Assembly: GCA_041395525.1 (NCBI GenBank)
Contig: JAWLAH010000002.1
Span: 255,665-319,664 of the forward strand
DNA length: 64,000 nucleotides
Reading direction: 5' to 3'
From: CADEED01 sp020442965
GTDB lineage: Bacteria > Pseudomonadota > Gammaproteobacteria > Steroidobacterales > Steroidobacteraceae
The position numbers and the translations under genes are program-made. Of the stretch, positions 1 through 7,542 are shown piece by piece; position 1 is the first letter of the stretch, and each line of letters starts with the position of its first letter. The notes under the pieces were generated by a model that saw nothing but the letters and a program-made list of their open reading frames with translations, did not search any database and was not told the origin of the DNA.

Positions 1-132
1 GGGCGGCCCGGCGCTCGGCTGTTCCGGCGTTCGCTGAGTGAGGATGCGCGGCTGCCGGGAGCGACGCCAGCGCTATTGGCGACTGCTGCGGCGGCCGCTA
101 GCTCGGCGTTCAGTTCGGTGATGGAGTCGTAG
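1..132 (+). CDS. Possible 3' end of an unidentified gene (truncated by window edge)
   Basis: Frame 1 is open from the first base to a TAG at 130-132, giving 43 residues (starting GRPGARLFRRSL and ending SSVMES), while the other two plus-strand frames stop within the first 45 bases. The tail is Ala-rich and would overlap the end of the convergent peptidase gene by 23 bases. No domain can be recognised in so short a piece. It could be the C-terminus of a gene entering from the left or simply chance in GC-rich DNA. Confidence 0.3.
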   Translation, partial: GRPGARLFRRSLSEDARLPGATPALLATAAAAASSAFSSVMES

Positions 133-1525
133 GCAGCCGTCCCCAGCTACCTGGTAGCTGGGCCGCGAGATACGCGCTGACCGCGTAGACGGCCGAGGCT
201 TGGCGAATATGCTCCGGATCCACCTGTGCGAGGGTGTCGTTAGCCGTGTGGTGTACGTCGAAGTAATGGGTTGCGTCGAGTTGGGGTCCGAGCAAAGGCA
301 TGCCGAGGCGACGTAATGGACCGATGTCGGCACCGCCATTCGTTTCGTTGCTGCCGGGCTCGACTCCGAGCGGTGCCAAGAGCTCCTGCATGGCCTGAAT
401 GGCGGGTAACAATTCCGCTGGCACTCGACTGGCCAACTTCAAAACCGGTCCGGCGCCCAAGTCAGCTTCCATGCCGATCGCATGACGCGTGAATTCTTCA
501 CCTATCTTGTCAGCGTAGGCGCGTGATCCTGACAACCCGAATTCCTCATTGGCAAACAACACGACCCGAATCGTTCTTCGCGGTTTAGGAGTCATTTCCT
601 TGATAAGCTTTGCCGCAGTCATCGTGATGGCCACGCCGGCACCGTCATCCAGTGCGCCCGTGCCTGGATCCCACGAATCGAGATGGGCGCCGAGTACCAC
701 GATTTCTGCGTCGCTGTCCGTACCGGGAATTTCGCCGATGACATTGGCCGATAGTGTCTGTGGCAGATCGCGTGCCGTCAGCATCATCGATACGCGCACC
801 GGTTTGCCAGCCGCAACTTGACGCTCGAGCGCGTCCGCGTCGGGATTGGAGAGCGCGACCGCGGGGATACGCGGTGCCGAGATGTTGTAGCTCAACGCGC
901 CGGTGTGGGGGAATCGGTTCGGGCTGGTGCCAATGGAGCGAATGACGACGCCGATCGCCCCGAGTGCCGCCGCGGCACTCGGTCCTTGCGTACGCACCTG
1001 CACTGCCTTACCGTAACCGCGCCCGTCGGGCGTGCGCTCGGTAGGCCCATTGAAAAAGACAATGCGATCTTTGACCGCTCCAGGCGCAAGCGCGGCCAGT
1101 GTAGCAAGATCGCGGACCATGACGATTTCGGCTTCGATTCCGCTGTCGGGCGTGCCAATGCTCCCGCCGAGTGCCAAGACCGGCATGCCTTGCGGGTAGG
1201 GCTCGCGCACCGCAAATGTCGCGGTCCCACGCACCCAATGGGGAACAACGACGTCCATGCGACGCACGTTGCTGAAACCCAGTTGGCGCATTTTGCGTTC
1301 TGCCCATTCGACGGCCGCTGGATCACCCGATGAGCCGGCCGCGCGCGGGCCAACCTCGGTTGTGAGTGAGCTGACCAGTTCGAAGGCCGTGTTGTCGATC
1401 AGTGCACGATCGCGCAGCGCTGCCGCGGCGGCAAGATCTTCCGGGCGCAGTGTCTGGGCGACTGTGTAGCTGCCGATGAGTGGGGCGAGCAATGATGTCG
1501 CCAAAATAGTTGCGGTCTTGAACAT
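110..1525 (-). CDS. M28 family zinc metallopeptidase (carboxypeptidase Q-like), secreted
   Basis: A 471-residue exported peptidase predicted to remove amino acids or dipeptides outside the cytoplasm. Starting at the ATG complementary to 1523-1525 gives a clean signal peptide (MFKTATILATSLLAPLIGSY) cut near residue 23; an upstream in-frame ATG would add 16 residues and spoil it. A PA-type insert lies in the middle. Zinc ligands typical of M28 are visible: H and D in AHLDSWDPGTGALDDGAG, the catalytic and binding Glu pair in FANEEFG, and a late His in YFDVHHTAND. It is transcribed divergently from the cyclase gene. The exact substrate cannot be deduced. Confidence 0.88.
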   Translation of the reverse strand: MFKTATILATSLLAPLIGSYTVAQTLRPEDLAAAAALRDRALIDNTAFELVSSLTTEVGPRAAGSSGDPAAVEWAERKMRQLGFSNVRRMDVVVPHWVRGTATFAVREPYPQGMPVLALGGSIGTPDSGIEAEIVMVRDLATLAALAPGAVKDRIVFFNGPTERTPDGRGYGKAVQVRTQGPSAAAALGAIGVVIRSIGTSPNRFPHTGALSYNISAPRIPAVALSNPDADALERQVAAGKPVRVSMMLTARDLPQTLSANVIGEIPGTDSDAEIVVLGAHLDSWDPGTGALDDGAGVAITMTAAKLIKEMTPKPRRTIRVVLFANEEFGLSGSRAYADKIGEEFTRHAIGMEADLGAGPVLKLASRVPAELLPAIQAMQELLAPLGVEPGSNETNGGADIGPLRRLGMPLLGPQLDATHYFDVHHTANDTLAQVDPEHIRQASAVYAVSAYLAAQLPGSWGRLPTTPSPN

Positions 1526-1555
1526 TGCCGAACGTCCTAATGGTGCGCAGCGGGG

Positions 1556-1599
1556 GCTGTCAGCTAGATGCATGTAATTATGACAGCTTGGCGTATAAT
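1556..1599 (+). promoter_or_regulatory. Divergent promoter region: inverted repeat and -10 box before the cyclase gene
   Basis: Between the divergent peptidase and cyclase genes there is an inverted repeat with 7-base arms (GCTGTCA at 1556-1562, TGACAGC at 1581-1587, 18 bases between). A consensus TATAAT lies at 1594-1599, only 25 bases before the cyclase ATG. No good -35 hexamer stands at the normal distance, so activator dependence is possible. The repeat could be an operator serving both genes. That role is inference. Confidence 0.4.
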
Positions 1600-1623
1600 C
1601 GGGCCGCGAAGCAACCGAGAGCC

Positions 1624-2529
1624 ATGGGCAAAGACATCGAACTCGCTATTCTATTCGCCGACGTGGTCGGCTCCACGCGGCTCTACGAGCAGCTCGGAGA
1701 CCAGCGTGCGCGCGAGCTCGTGGCCATTTGCATCAACGTCATGCGCGCCGCGACGGAGCAGAATAACGGCACGGTCATCAAGACGATGGGCGACGAGGTC
1801 ATGGCAACGTTTCCGACTGCGAACGATGCCCTGAACGCTGCGGCGCAAATGCAAAAGGCGGTGTCGACCAGCACCGCGCTCGAGATCGAAGGGCAGCCGG
1901 TCGCCATCCGTATCGGTTGTCACGCGGGGCCGGTAGTGCTCGAGAATCGCGACGTATTCGGCACGACCGTGCACACTGCCAACCGTATGACGAGTCAGGC
2001 CAAGGCGGGCCAGATTGTCACTACTCATGCGATGGTCGAGTTGTTATCGCCGGAGTGGCGCGCGGCCACTCGGCAGATTGATATTGCTACGCTCAAGGGG
2101 CAGGGCGCCGAGGTGCTGCTGTTCGAGGTGATGTGGCAGACCGATGACATCACCAGCATGCTGCCATCGGTCGCGCTGGCCGCCCGCGAGTCGCGCAAGG
2201 CGCTGCGTATACGATTGGCGTGCGACGGGCGTGAAGTCCTGCTCGATGAGCAGCGCCAACATGTGACGATCGGCCGTGCTGACGACAACGACCTTGTCAT
2301 ACGCGGCAACCTCATTTCACGGCTGCACGCGCGGGTTGAGATTTCGCGCAACAAGTTCGTGGTGACCGATCAGAGCACGAACGGCACGTTCGTGCGCACG
2401 GTTGACGGCGAAGAAGCTTTCGTGCGCCGCGACAGCATGCAGATCAAAGGCGAAGGACTCATCGGCCTCGGCAAGGTACCGGAAGAGTCGTCGCCGCAGT
2501 CCATTCGCTATTATTGCGAAGAACCCTAG
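1624..2529 (+). CDS. Class III adenylate/guanylate cyclase with C-terminal FHA domain
   Basis: A 301-residue cytoplasmic protein. Residues 5-165 form a class III cyclase catalytic domain: the metal-binding Asp in LFADVVGS (D13), a second Asp in MGDEV (about D57), and the downstream TVHTANRMTS segment that normally supplies the Asn/Arg pair. Residues about 214-280 form an FHA phosphothreonine-binding domain (TIGRADDNDLV, SRLHARVE, STNGTFV). There is no membrane segment. The ATG at 1624 is chosen because it opens directly into the domain and lies just after a TATAAT. FHA fusion suggests that activity or location is tuned by Ser/Thr phosphorylation. Whether it makes cAMP or cGMP cannot be read from sequence alone. 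A CRP-type site 2 kb downstream makes cAMP attractive. Confidence 0.9.
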   Translation: MGKDIELAILFADVVGSTRLYEQLGDQRARELVAICINVMRAATEQNNGTVIKTMGDEVMATFPTANDALNAAAQMQKAVSTSTALEIEGQPVAIRIGCHAGPVVLENRDVFGTTVHTANRMTSQAKAGQIVTTHAMVELLSPEWRAATRQIDIATLKGQGAEVLLFEVMWQTDDITSMLPSVALAARESRKALRIRLACDGREVLLDEQRQHVTIGRADDNDLVIRGNLISRLHARVEISRNKFVVTDQSTNGTFVRTVDGEEAFVRRDSMQIKGEGLIGLGKVPEESSPQSIRYYCEEP

Positions 2530-2539
2530 GTTTCGAAAG

Positions 2540-4318
2540 TCAGGTCAGCAGCCGCTTTTCGATCTTGTCGAGTTCTGCGCGCATCTCCGGCGGCACTCGC
2601 GCGCCAAACTCCTGCAAATAATCGCGCATGTCCGCGACCTCTTTCGTCCACGCGCCGCGATCAACTGTTAGCAACGCCTGCAAAGTCTTGGGATCCAGAT
2701 TCAGTCCCTGCAGGTTGAGATCCGCCGGACGCGGCAGCGCTCCGATAGCGCTGTCGGTGGCCTGAGCTTGGCCGGTCGCGCGTTTGAGCATCCATTCAAG
2801 AACGCGAAGGTTGTCACCGAAGCCCGGCCACATGAACTTGCCGTCCGCATCGCGACGGAACCAGTTGACGTGGAATATGCGCGGCGGATTGCTCAAGCGT
2901 GAGCCTATCGAGAGCCAGTGGCGCCAGTAGTCGCCGAAGTTGTAGCCGGCGAATGGCTTCATCGCCATCGGGTCACGTCGCACGATGCCGACCTGTCCCG
3001 TGGCCGCCGCAGTCGTTTCGGACGCGACGCTTGCGCCGACCACAACGCCGTGTGCCCAATCGCGCGCCTCATAAACGAGCGGCGCGACTTCGCGGCGCCG
3101 ACCGCCGAATACAATTGCGGAAATTGGTACACCGCGCGGATCTTCCGCCGCTGGTGAGTAGCTTGGATTCTGGGTAGCCGCGACCGTGAAGCGCGAATTG
3201 GGATGCGCGGCTGGGCCGTTCTTTGGGTCGTATGGTCGGCCTTGCCAGTCGATGGCTGGCCTGCCTTTGACTCGCCCCTCCCACCACGGCTGCTGGTCGT
3301 CCGTGAGAGCCACGTTGGTAAAGAGCGTATTGTGCCGAATCATTCGATAGGCGTTACGATTGGTCGCCTCGTTAGTGCCCGGAACCACGCCAAAGTAGCC
3401 GGCCTCCGGGTTGATCGCATAAAGGCGACCATCGGGGCCTGGATGCAGCCAGGCGATGTCATCGCCCACGGTGCGCACCTTCCAGCCCGGCATCGAATCG
3501 GGCGGAATCAACATCGCGAGGTTGGTTTTGCCGCAAGCTGATGGAAAGGCGGCTGCGATGTAGTGTGTTTCGCCTTGCGGGTTTTCGAGGCCGACGATCA
3601 GCATGTGTTCGGCCAGCCAGCCTTCGGTGCGCGCTTGCCAGCTGGCGATGCGCAGCGCGTGACACTTCTTGCCCAACAGAGCATTGCCGCCGTAGCCCGA
3701 GCCGAAGCTCTCGATTGCGAGCTCTTCCGGAAAATGCATGATGAAGCGTCGTTCCGGATCGAGTTCGCCGATGGAGTGCAGGCCCTTGACGAATGTGCCA
3801 TCGCGCGCGATGCGTTCGAGCGCCGGACGGCCCATGCGCGTCATGATCGCCATGTTGATGACGACGTAGGCGCTGTCGGTTATCTCGACGCCGCAGCGAG
3901 CATAGGGGGAGTCGATCGGGCCCATGCAATAGGGCACTACATACAGCGTGCGGCCCTTCATGCAACCGCGAAACAGGTTGCGCATCTTGCGATGCGCCTC
4001 GCTCGGGTCCATCCAATGGTTGTTAGGACCGGCGTCCTCTGGCTTGGCCGTGCAGATAAATGTGAGATGTTCGACTCGCGCCACGTCGGACGGATCGGAG
4101 CGGGCCAGCAGGCAGTCCGGAAAGACTTCCTCGTTCAGCCGCTGAAGTTCGCCACTTGCTACCAGTTGCTGCTTGAGTTGCTCGAGCTCGACTGCACTGC
4201 CGTCGCACCAGTGCACATGATCGGGTTGTGTGAGTTGCTTGACCGATTGCACCCATTCGGTGACACCGCGGGACAAATCGCTGAGGGAGGCGAAGCTCTG
4301 CGGGGCTGTGGCCATCAT
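2540..4318 (-). CDS. pckG: Phosphoenolpyruvate carboxykinase (GTP)
   Basis: A 592-residue enzyme converting oxaloacetate plus GTP to phosphoenolpyruvate, CO2 and GDP, the first committed step of gluconeogenesis. Length and motifs fit the GTP class and not the ATP class: the kinase P-loop AAFPSACGKTNLAML (about residues 255-270) contains the reactive Cys typical of this class, followed by GDDIAWLHPGPDG and NPEAGYFGVVPGTN. A second ATG lies one codon inside; either may be used. The gene converges on the cyclase gene with a 10-base gap. Confidence 0.96.
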   Translation of the reverse strand: MMATAPQSFASLSDLSRGVTEWVQSVKQLTQPDHVHWCDGSAVELEQLKQQLVASGELQRLNEEVFPDCLLARSDPSDVARVEHLTFICTAKPEDAGPNNHWMDPSEAHRKMRNLFRGCMKGRTLYVVPYCMGPIDSPYARCGVEITDSAYVVINMAIMTRMGRPALERIARDGTFVKGLHSIGELDPERRFIMHFPEELAIESFGSGYGGNALLGKKCHALRIASWQARTEGWLAEHMLIVGLENPQGETHYIAAAFPSACGKTNLAMLIPPDSMPGWKVRTVGDDIAWLHPGPDGRLYAINPEAGYFGVVPGTNEATNRNAYRMIRHNTLFTNVALTDDQQPWWEGRVKGRPAIDWQGRPYDPKNGPAAHPNSRFTVAATQNPSYSPAAEDPRGVPISAIVFGGRRREVAPLVYEARDWAHGVVVGASVASETTAAATGQVGIVRRDPMAMKPFAGYNFGDYWRHWLSIGSRLSNPPRIFHVNWFRRDADGKFMWPGFGDNLRVLEWMLKRATGQAQATDSAIGALPRPADLNLQGLNLDPKTLQALLTVDRGAWTKEVADMRDYLQEFGARVPPEMRAELDKIEKRLLT

Positions 4319-4372
4319 CCGTCCGTTTTGTGACGCCAGCGGCCGAAGCGGGCCCGTTCTGACTGGACAAGC

Positions 4373-4378
4373 ATTATA
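4373..4378 (-). promoter_or_regulatory. -10 box of the pckG promoter
   Basis: On the minus strand TATAAT occurs at 4378-4373, placing a start near 4366 and a leader of about 48 bases before the pckG ATG. The hexamer 17 bases upstream (GAGCCC) is a poor -35, so regulation by an activator is possible. Confidence 0.45.
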
Positions 4379-4566
4379 GCCGCTGCGCGCCGAATGGGCT
4401 CGTCAGGGAAAGCCGCAAGCAGCATTTCGGTGCTGATTGGCAACTTGACTGACGCGAAATGGTCCCGCAGTCCGGCCCCGTCGTGCGGAATGAGGTCGGC
4501 TGAGCACAGGAAATGCGCCGGAATTATGTGACAGGCCTCCCACGTGGCGACTTATTGCCGGGTCGC

Positions 4567-4609
4567 TGTGACTGCAATCACAGGGCTCGAGTACGCGCGT
4601 TCCTATGAT
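4567..4609 (+). promoter_or_regulatory. CRP-type binding site and class II promoter of the surface-protein cluster
   Basis: TGTGA-CTGCAA-TCACA at 4567-4582 is a perfect match to the CRP/Vfr/Clp core TGTGA-N6-TCACA. A -10 like hexamer TATGAT lies at 4604-4609, predicting a start near 4616. The centre of the site (4574.5) is then at -41.5, the textbook position for class II activation, and the -35 area (CAGGGC) is poor as expected for an activator-dependent promoter. The first gene starts at 4636. The rest of the 317-base gap between pckG and this gene shows only the pckG promoter and a weaker TGTGA half site near 4526. Confidence 0.65.
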
Positions 4610-4635
4610 GGTAGCGAGAGATTGAGGAGTACGTC

Positions 4636-5634
4636 GTGATCCGGAAGGACTTGGTTGTTCTGGCGCTGGCGTCGGCGTCGGCGTTGACAGGCTTGCTTGC
4701 CGCGGGTAGTGCCCGTGCCGCCGGCGTGCCCGCGGGAACCGATATCGAGAACACTGCGGTCGTCAACTACAGCGTCGGCGGCAGCGCGCAGTCCATCAGC
4801 TCAAACACGGTCACCGTGAAAGTTGCTGAAATTCTCGACGTTGTCGTCACGCTACAGAGTCCGACCGCCAGCGTAGCGCCGGGTGATACGCGGCAAGAAC
4901 TCGTCTATCGGGTCACCAATTCTGGCAACGGGCCCGAGGCATTCCTGCTGACCATGACGAGTACTCTCACGGGCGATCAATTCGACCCGGTGCCCGCCGT
5001 ACCCGCGATCTACTTCGATACCGACAATAGTGGCGACCTCAGTGCCGCCGATACGCCCTACGTGGCTGGCAGCAACGACCCACTGCTGCAGCCCGATGCG
5101 TTCGTCACGGTCCTCGTTGTAAATGACATCCCGACGGGGCTTGCGAGCGGCAATCGTGGGCGTTCACAACTAACGAGTGCCGCCCGCACCGGCACCGGCG
5201 TGCCCGGTGCCGTGTTCGCGGGTCAGGGCGTCTCCGGCACCGACGCGGTCGTCGGGACCACGGGCGCTGATGCCGACGCGATCGGTGAGTACGTGGTCTC
5301 GGGCGTCAGCGTGTCGGCGGTCAAGTCACAGAGCGTCACCGATCCCTTTGGCAGCAATCGGCCGCTACCGGGCGCCCGCATCATCTATCAGATTGTGGTC
5401 GCCGCCACTGGCACTGGTACAGCGAACGGCGCTGCGTTCACGGACGCCATTCCGGCTAACACAAGCTTCGTGGCGGGCTCGATCGAATTGAATGGTACGG
5501 CGCTCACGGACGCTGCCGACAGCGATGTCGGGGCGTACACCGCGACGCCGGTCCCGCAGATCAGCGTCCAGCTCGGCAATCTGACGCAGGCCAGTGGGCC
5601 GCAGACGATTCGCTTCGCCGTCACCATCAACTGA
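4636..5634 (+). CDS. Secreted DUF11-like surface protein (332 aa)
   Basis: Exported protein of 332 residues with a signal peptide ending near ARA (residue 28). The GTG start is preceded by GAGGAG at 4623-4628. Right after the signal peptide lies a motif (residues 34-63, G-T-x-I-x-N-x-A-x-V-N-Y then S-N-x-V-T-V-x-V) that recurs in two downstream proteins. Residues about 125-140 read FDTDNSGDLSAAD, resembling a dockerin or EF-hand type calcium loop. The C-terminal third has the DUF11 hallmark FTDAIPANTSF and ends RFAVTIN. No enzyme motif is present. First gene of a four-gene plus-strand block; a structural or adhesive envelope role is inferred. Confidence 0.75.
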   Translation: MIRKDLVVLALASASALTGLLAAGSARAAGVPAGTDIENTAVVNYSVGGSAQSISSNTVTVKVAEILDVVVTLQSPTASVAPGDTRQELVYRVTNSGNGPEAFLLTMTSTLTGDQFDPVPAVPAIYFDTDNSGDLSAADTPYVAGSNDPLLQPDAFVTVLVVNDIPTGLASGNRGRSQLTSAARTGTGVPGAVFAGQGVSGTDAVVGTTGADADAIGEYVVSGVSVSAVKSQSVTDPFGSNRPLPGARIIYQIVVAATGTGTANGAAFTDAIPANTSFVAGSIELNGTALTDAADSDVGAYTATPVPQISVQLGNLTQASGPQTIRFAVTIN

Positions 5635-5656
5635 TCAGTTGTCACAGGAGACTAAT

Positions 5657-6190
5657 ATGAAGAAGGGGATTTCGGTGAGTATCGCCAGTGCACTGCTGCT
5701 GGCATTTGCCGCCGCCGGTCAGGCGGCGAGCCAGAGTACCGTTGACGCAACCGCGCGGAACGACGCGCCGCGCGGTGGTTGTATCGTCCTGAAAACCGTT
5801 GCAGAAATGGAGCAGGTCTACACTGCCGAGAACGGCGCAGCCGCGAAACGATTGGTGCCGGCTGCCAAAGTAGTGCCCGGCGGCGAAGTTGTCTGGACTG
5901 TCACGGCGAGTAATGTCTGTGACAAGCCGGCCGACAAGGTCGCAATCGACAATCCAGTACCCGATCATATGCGTTACGTTGCCGACAGCGCGATGGGCCC
6001 TGGGACCGACATCGCGTTCTCGCTCGACGGTCAAAAGTTCGCGGCACCCGAAGCGCTCACCGTGCGCGGCGCCGACGGCGCCGAGCGCGCAGCGCGCGCC
6101 GACGAATACGCATTCATCCGCTGGACCTTCAAGAATGCACTGCAGCCAGGCTCGGTTGCATTCGCCCGATTTCGCGCGGTCGTCAAGTAG
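5657..6190 (+). CDS. Small secreted DUF11-like protein (177 aa)
   Basis: A 177-residue protein with signal peptide MKKGISVSIASALLLAFAAA (cleaved near AASQS). The ATG at 5657 follows a good CAGGAG ribosome site; upstream in-frame codons lie inside the preceding gene. The mature part is one beta-rich domain of the DUF11 kind (GGEVVWTVTASNVCDKPA, then IDNPVPDHMRYV) and ends with WTFKNALQPGSVAFARFRAV. Two cysteines (in GGCIVL and NVCDKP) could pair in the periplasm. Unlike its neighbours it lacks the N-terminal I-x-N-x-A motif. It lies 22 bases after the first cluster gene, so the two are probably co-transcribed. Function unknown. Confidence 0.72.
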   Translation: MKKGISVSIASALLLAFAAAGQAASQSTVDATARNDAPRGGCIVLKTVAEMEQVYTAENGAAAKRLVPAAKVVPGGEVVWTVTASNVCDKPADKVAIDNPVPDHMRYVADSAMGPGTDIAFSLDGQKFAAPEALTVRGADGAERAARADEYAFIRWTFKNALQPGSVAFARFRAVVK

Positions 6191-6237
6191 GCGCCGGCCG
6201 CTAACCACTTTTGTATTGTAATCCCCGAGGAGTCTCC

Positions 6238-7395
6238 ATGAGTCTCGATATCAAACACCTCGCGCGCGCCGCAACGCTCTTGTTTGGGCTCGCCGCGCTC
6301 GGTGTGTCGCAACAGGCGCTTGCGGTCGGCACGGCCGCGAACACATCCATCAACAACCGCGCCACAGTCAATTTCGCGGTCAACGGCGTCGCCCAAGCGC
6401 CAATCGAGTCGTCGCCTACTGGTAATTCCGTGCCCGGTGTCAACAATGGCGCGAACACAACGTTCGTGGTCGATAATCGTATCGACCTGACGGTTACTGA
6501 GCTGTCTGGAAATGCAACCGGCACGACGCCAGGACAGCCGAACGGTGTCACCGCGTTCACTGTCACCAATACGGGCAACGCGCCGCAAGGCTACCAGCTT
6601 TCGCCGACGAACCTCACCGGTGGGTCCCTTTTCAGTGCCACAGATGTGTTCGACATGAGCAATCTGCGTGTGTTCGTCGACGCCAACAACAATGGCACGT
6701 ACGAGCCTGCAACCGACACGGCAACTAACATCAACACGCTGGCGCCGGATACCGGCGTGGTCGTGTTCTTGGTCGCTGATACTCCGATTACCGCAACCAA
6801 TGGCCAGGCGGCCAATGTCCGGCTGACCGCACGTACAGCGGCTCCAGGTAGCAACGGCGCGACGCTGATGACCCAGACCGCCGGTGCTGAAACGCCCGGC
6901 ACGGTCGATGTCGTGTTCGGCGATGGTACCGCTGGTGGCAACGTGGCGCGCGACGGGCAGGGATTTGCCGACGACCAGTACATCGTTTCTTCGGCGACGC
7001 TCACCGTCTCCAAGGCACGCACGGTTGTTAGCGACCCATTCAATGGAACGAGCAACCCGAAGTCGATTCCCGGCGCTGTTCTCGAGTACGCCGTTACGGT
7101 TGTGAATGCGGGTGGCACGGCGGCCACGGGCGTCGTGATCACTGATCCGGTACCGGCCAACACGACATTTGCCAACGGCACGTACAATGCGGGTGCATCG
7201 AACGTTCAGGTGCAGGTGGGCGCCAATCCGGCAACCTTCTGTGTTGCGGAGGTCGGCGGCACCGACAGCAACGCGGACGGTTGCGTGTTGGCGGGTGCGG
7301 GCGTGCTGACGGTAGGCGCTCCGGCTCTCGCGACGGTTGCGACCGGTGCCGGCAACGCAGTCACCATGCGCTTTCGCGTCACTATCAACAACTGA
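6238..7395 (+). CDS. Secreted DUF11-like surface protein, paralogue of the first cluster gene (385 aa)
   Basis: A 385-residue exported protein; the ATG at 6238 follows GAGGAG, and the signal peptide ends near QQALA (residue 29). It repeats the plan of the 332-residue protein: the post-signal motif T-S-I-N-N-R-A-T-V-N-F (residues 36-46), a calcium-loop-like DANNNGTYEPATD at about 146-158, VTNTGNAPQGYQL, the DUF11 signature ITDPVPANTTF, and an end RFRVTINN matching RFAVTIN of the paralogue. The two genes therefore look like an old duplication. Only two cysteines occur, close together near the C-terminus. A surface or appendage role is inferred; no enzymatic site is visible. Confidence 0.75.
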   Translation: MSLDIKHLARAATLLFGLAALGVSQQALAVGTAANTSINNRATVNFAVNGVAQAPIESSPTGNSVPGVNNGANTTFVVDNRIDLTVTELSGNATGTTPGQPNGVTAFTVTNTGNAPQGYQLSPTNLTGGSLFSATDVFDMSNLRVFVDANNNGTYEPATDTATNINTLAPDTGVVVFLVADTPITATNGQAANVRLTARTAAPGSNGATLMTQTAGAETPGTVDVVFGDGTAGGNVARDGQGFADDQYIVSSATLTVSKARTVVSDPFNGTSNPKSIPGAVLEYAVTVVNAGGTAATGVVITDPVPANTTFANGTYNAGASNVQVQVGANPATFCVAEVGGTDSNADGCVLAGAGVLTVGAPALATVATGAGNAVTMRFRVTINN

Positions 7396-7503
7396 TGAGA
7401 TGCCGCTAACGTCATGACTGCGGCCGCCGCGCGTCGGCGGGACAAGATGGCCGGTAACGGCTCAACCGCCGACCCGTACAATGGGTTTGCAAGACGCCAA
7501 CGG

Positions 7504-7530
7504 GGCGGGGTAGTGAGTCACTACCCCGCC
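7504..7530 (+). terminator. Perfect 27-base palindrome before the giant gene (terminator or operator)
   Basis: Arms GGCGGGGTAGTGA (7504-7516) and TCACTACCCCGCC (7518-7530) are exact complements around one base. As RNA it can form a 10-bp stem with a 7-base loop (TGAGTCA). Only TTCGTC follows, so the T-tract is weak. It sits 108 bases after the third cluster gene and 12 bases before the chosen ATG of the giant gene. It may partially terminate the small-protein transcript, act as an operator, or mask the giant gene's start. Confidence 0.5.
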
Positions 7531-7542
7531 TTCGTCACGTCC

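Noticed and set aside
3563..4333. Long open frame of 256 codons opposite pckG, and similar long antisense frames at 11254-12105, 14480-15655, 46129-47265, 47178-48521, 52963-54219 and 58039-59397
   Set aside because: All lie opposite well-identified genes, have Arg/His/Ala-rich shadow composition and no domains. They arise from high third-position GC.
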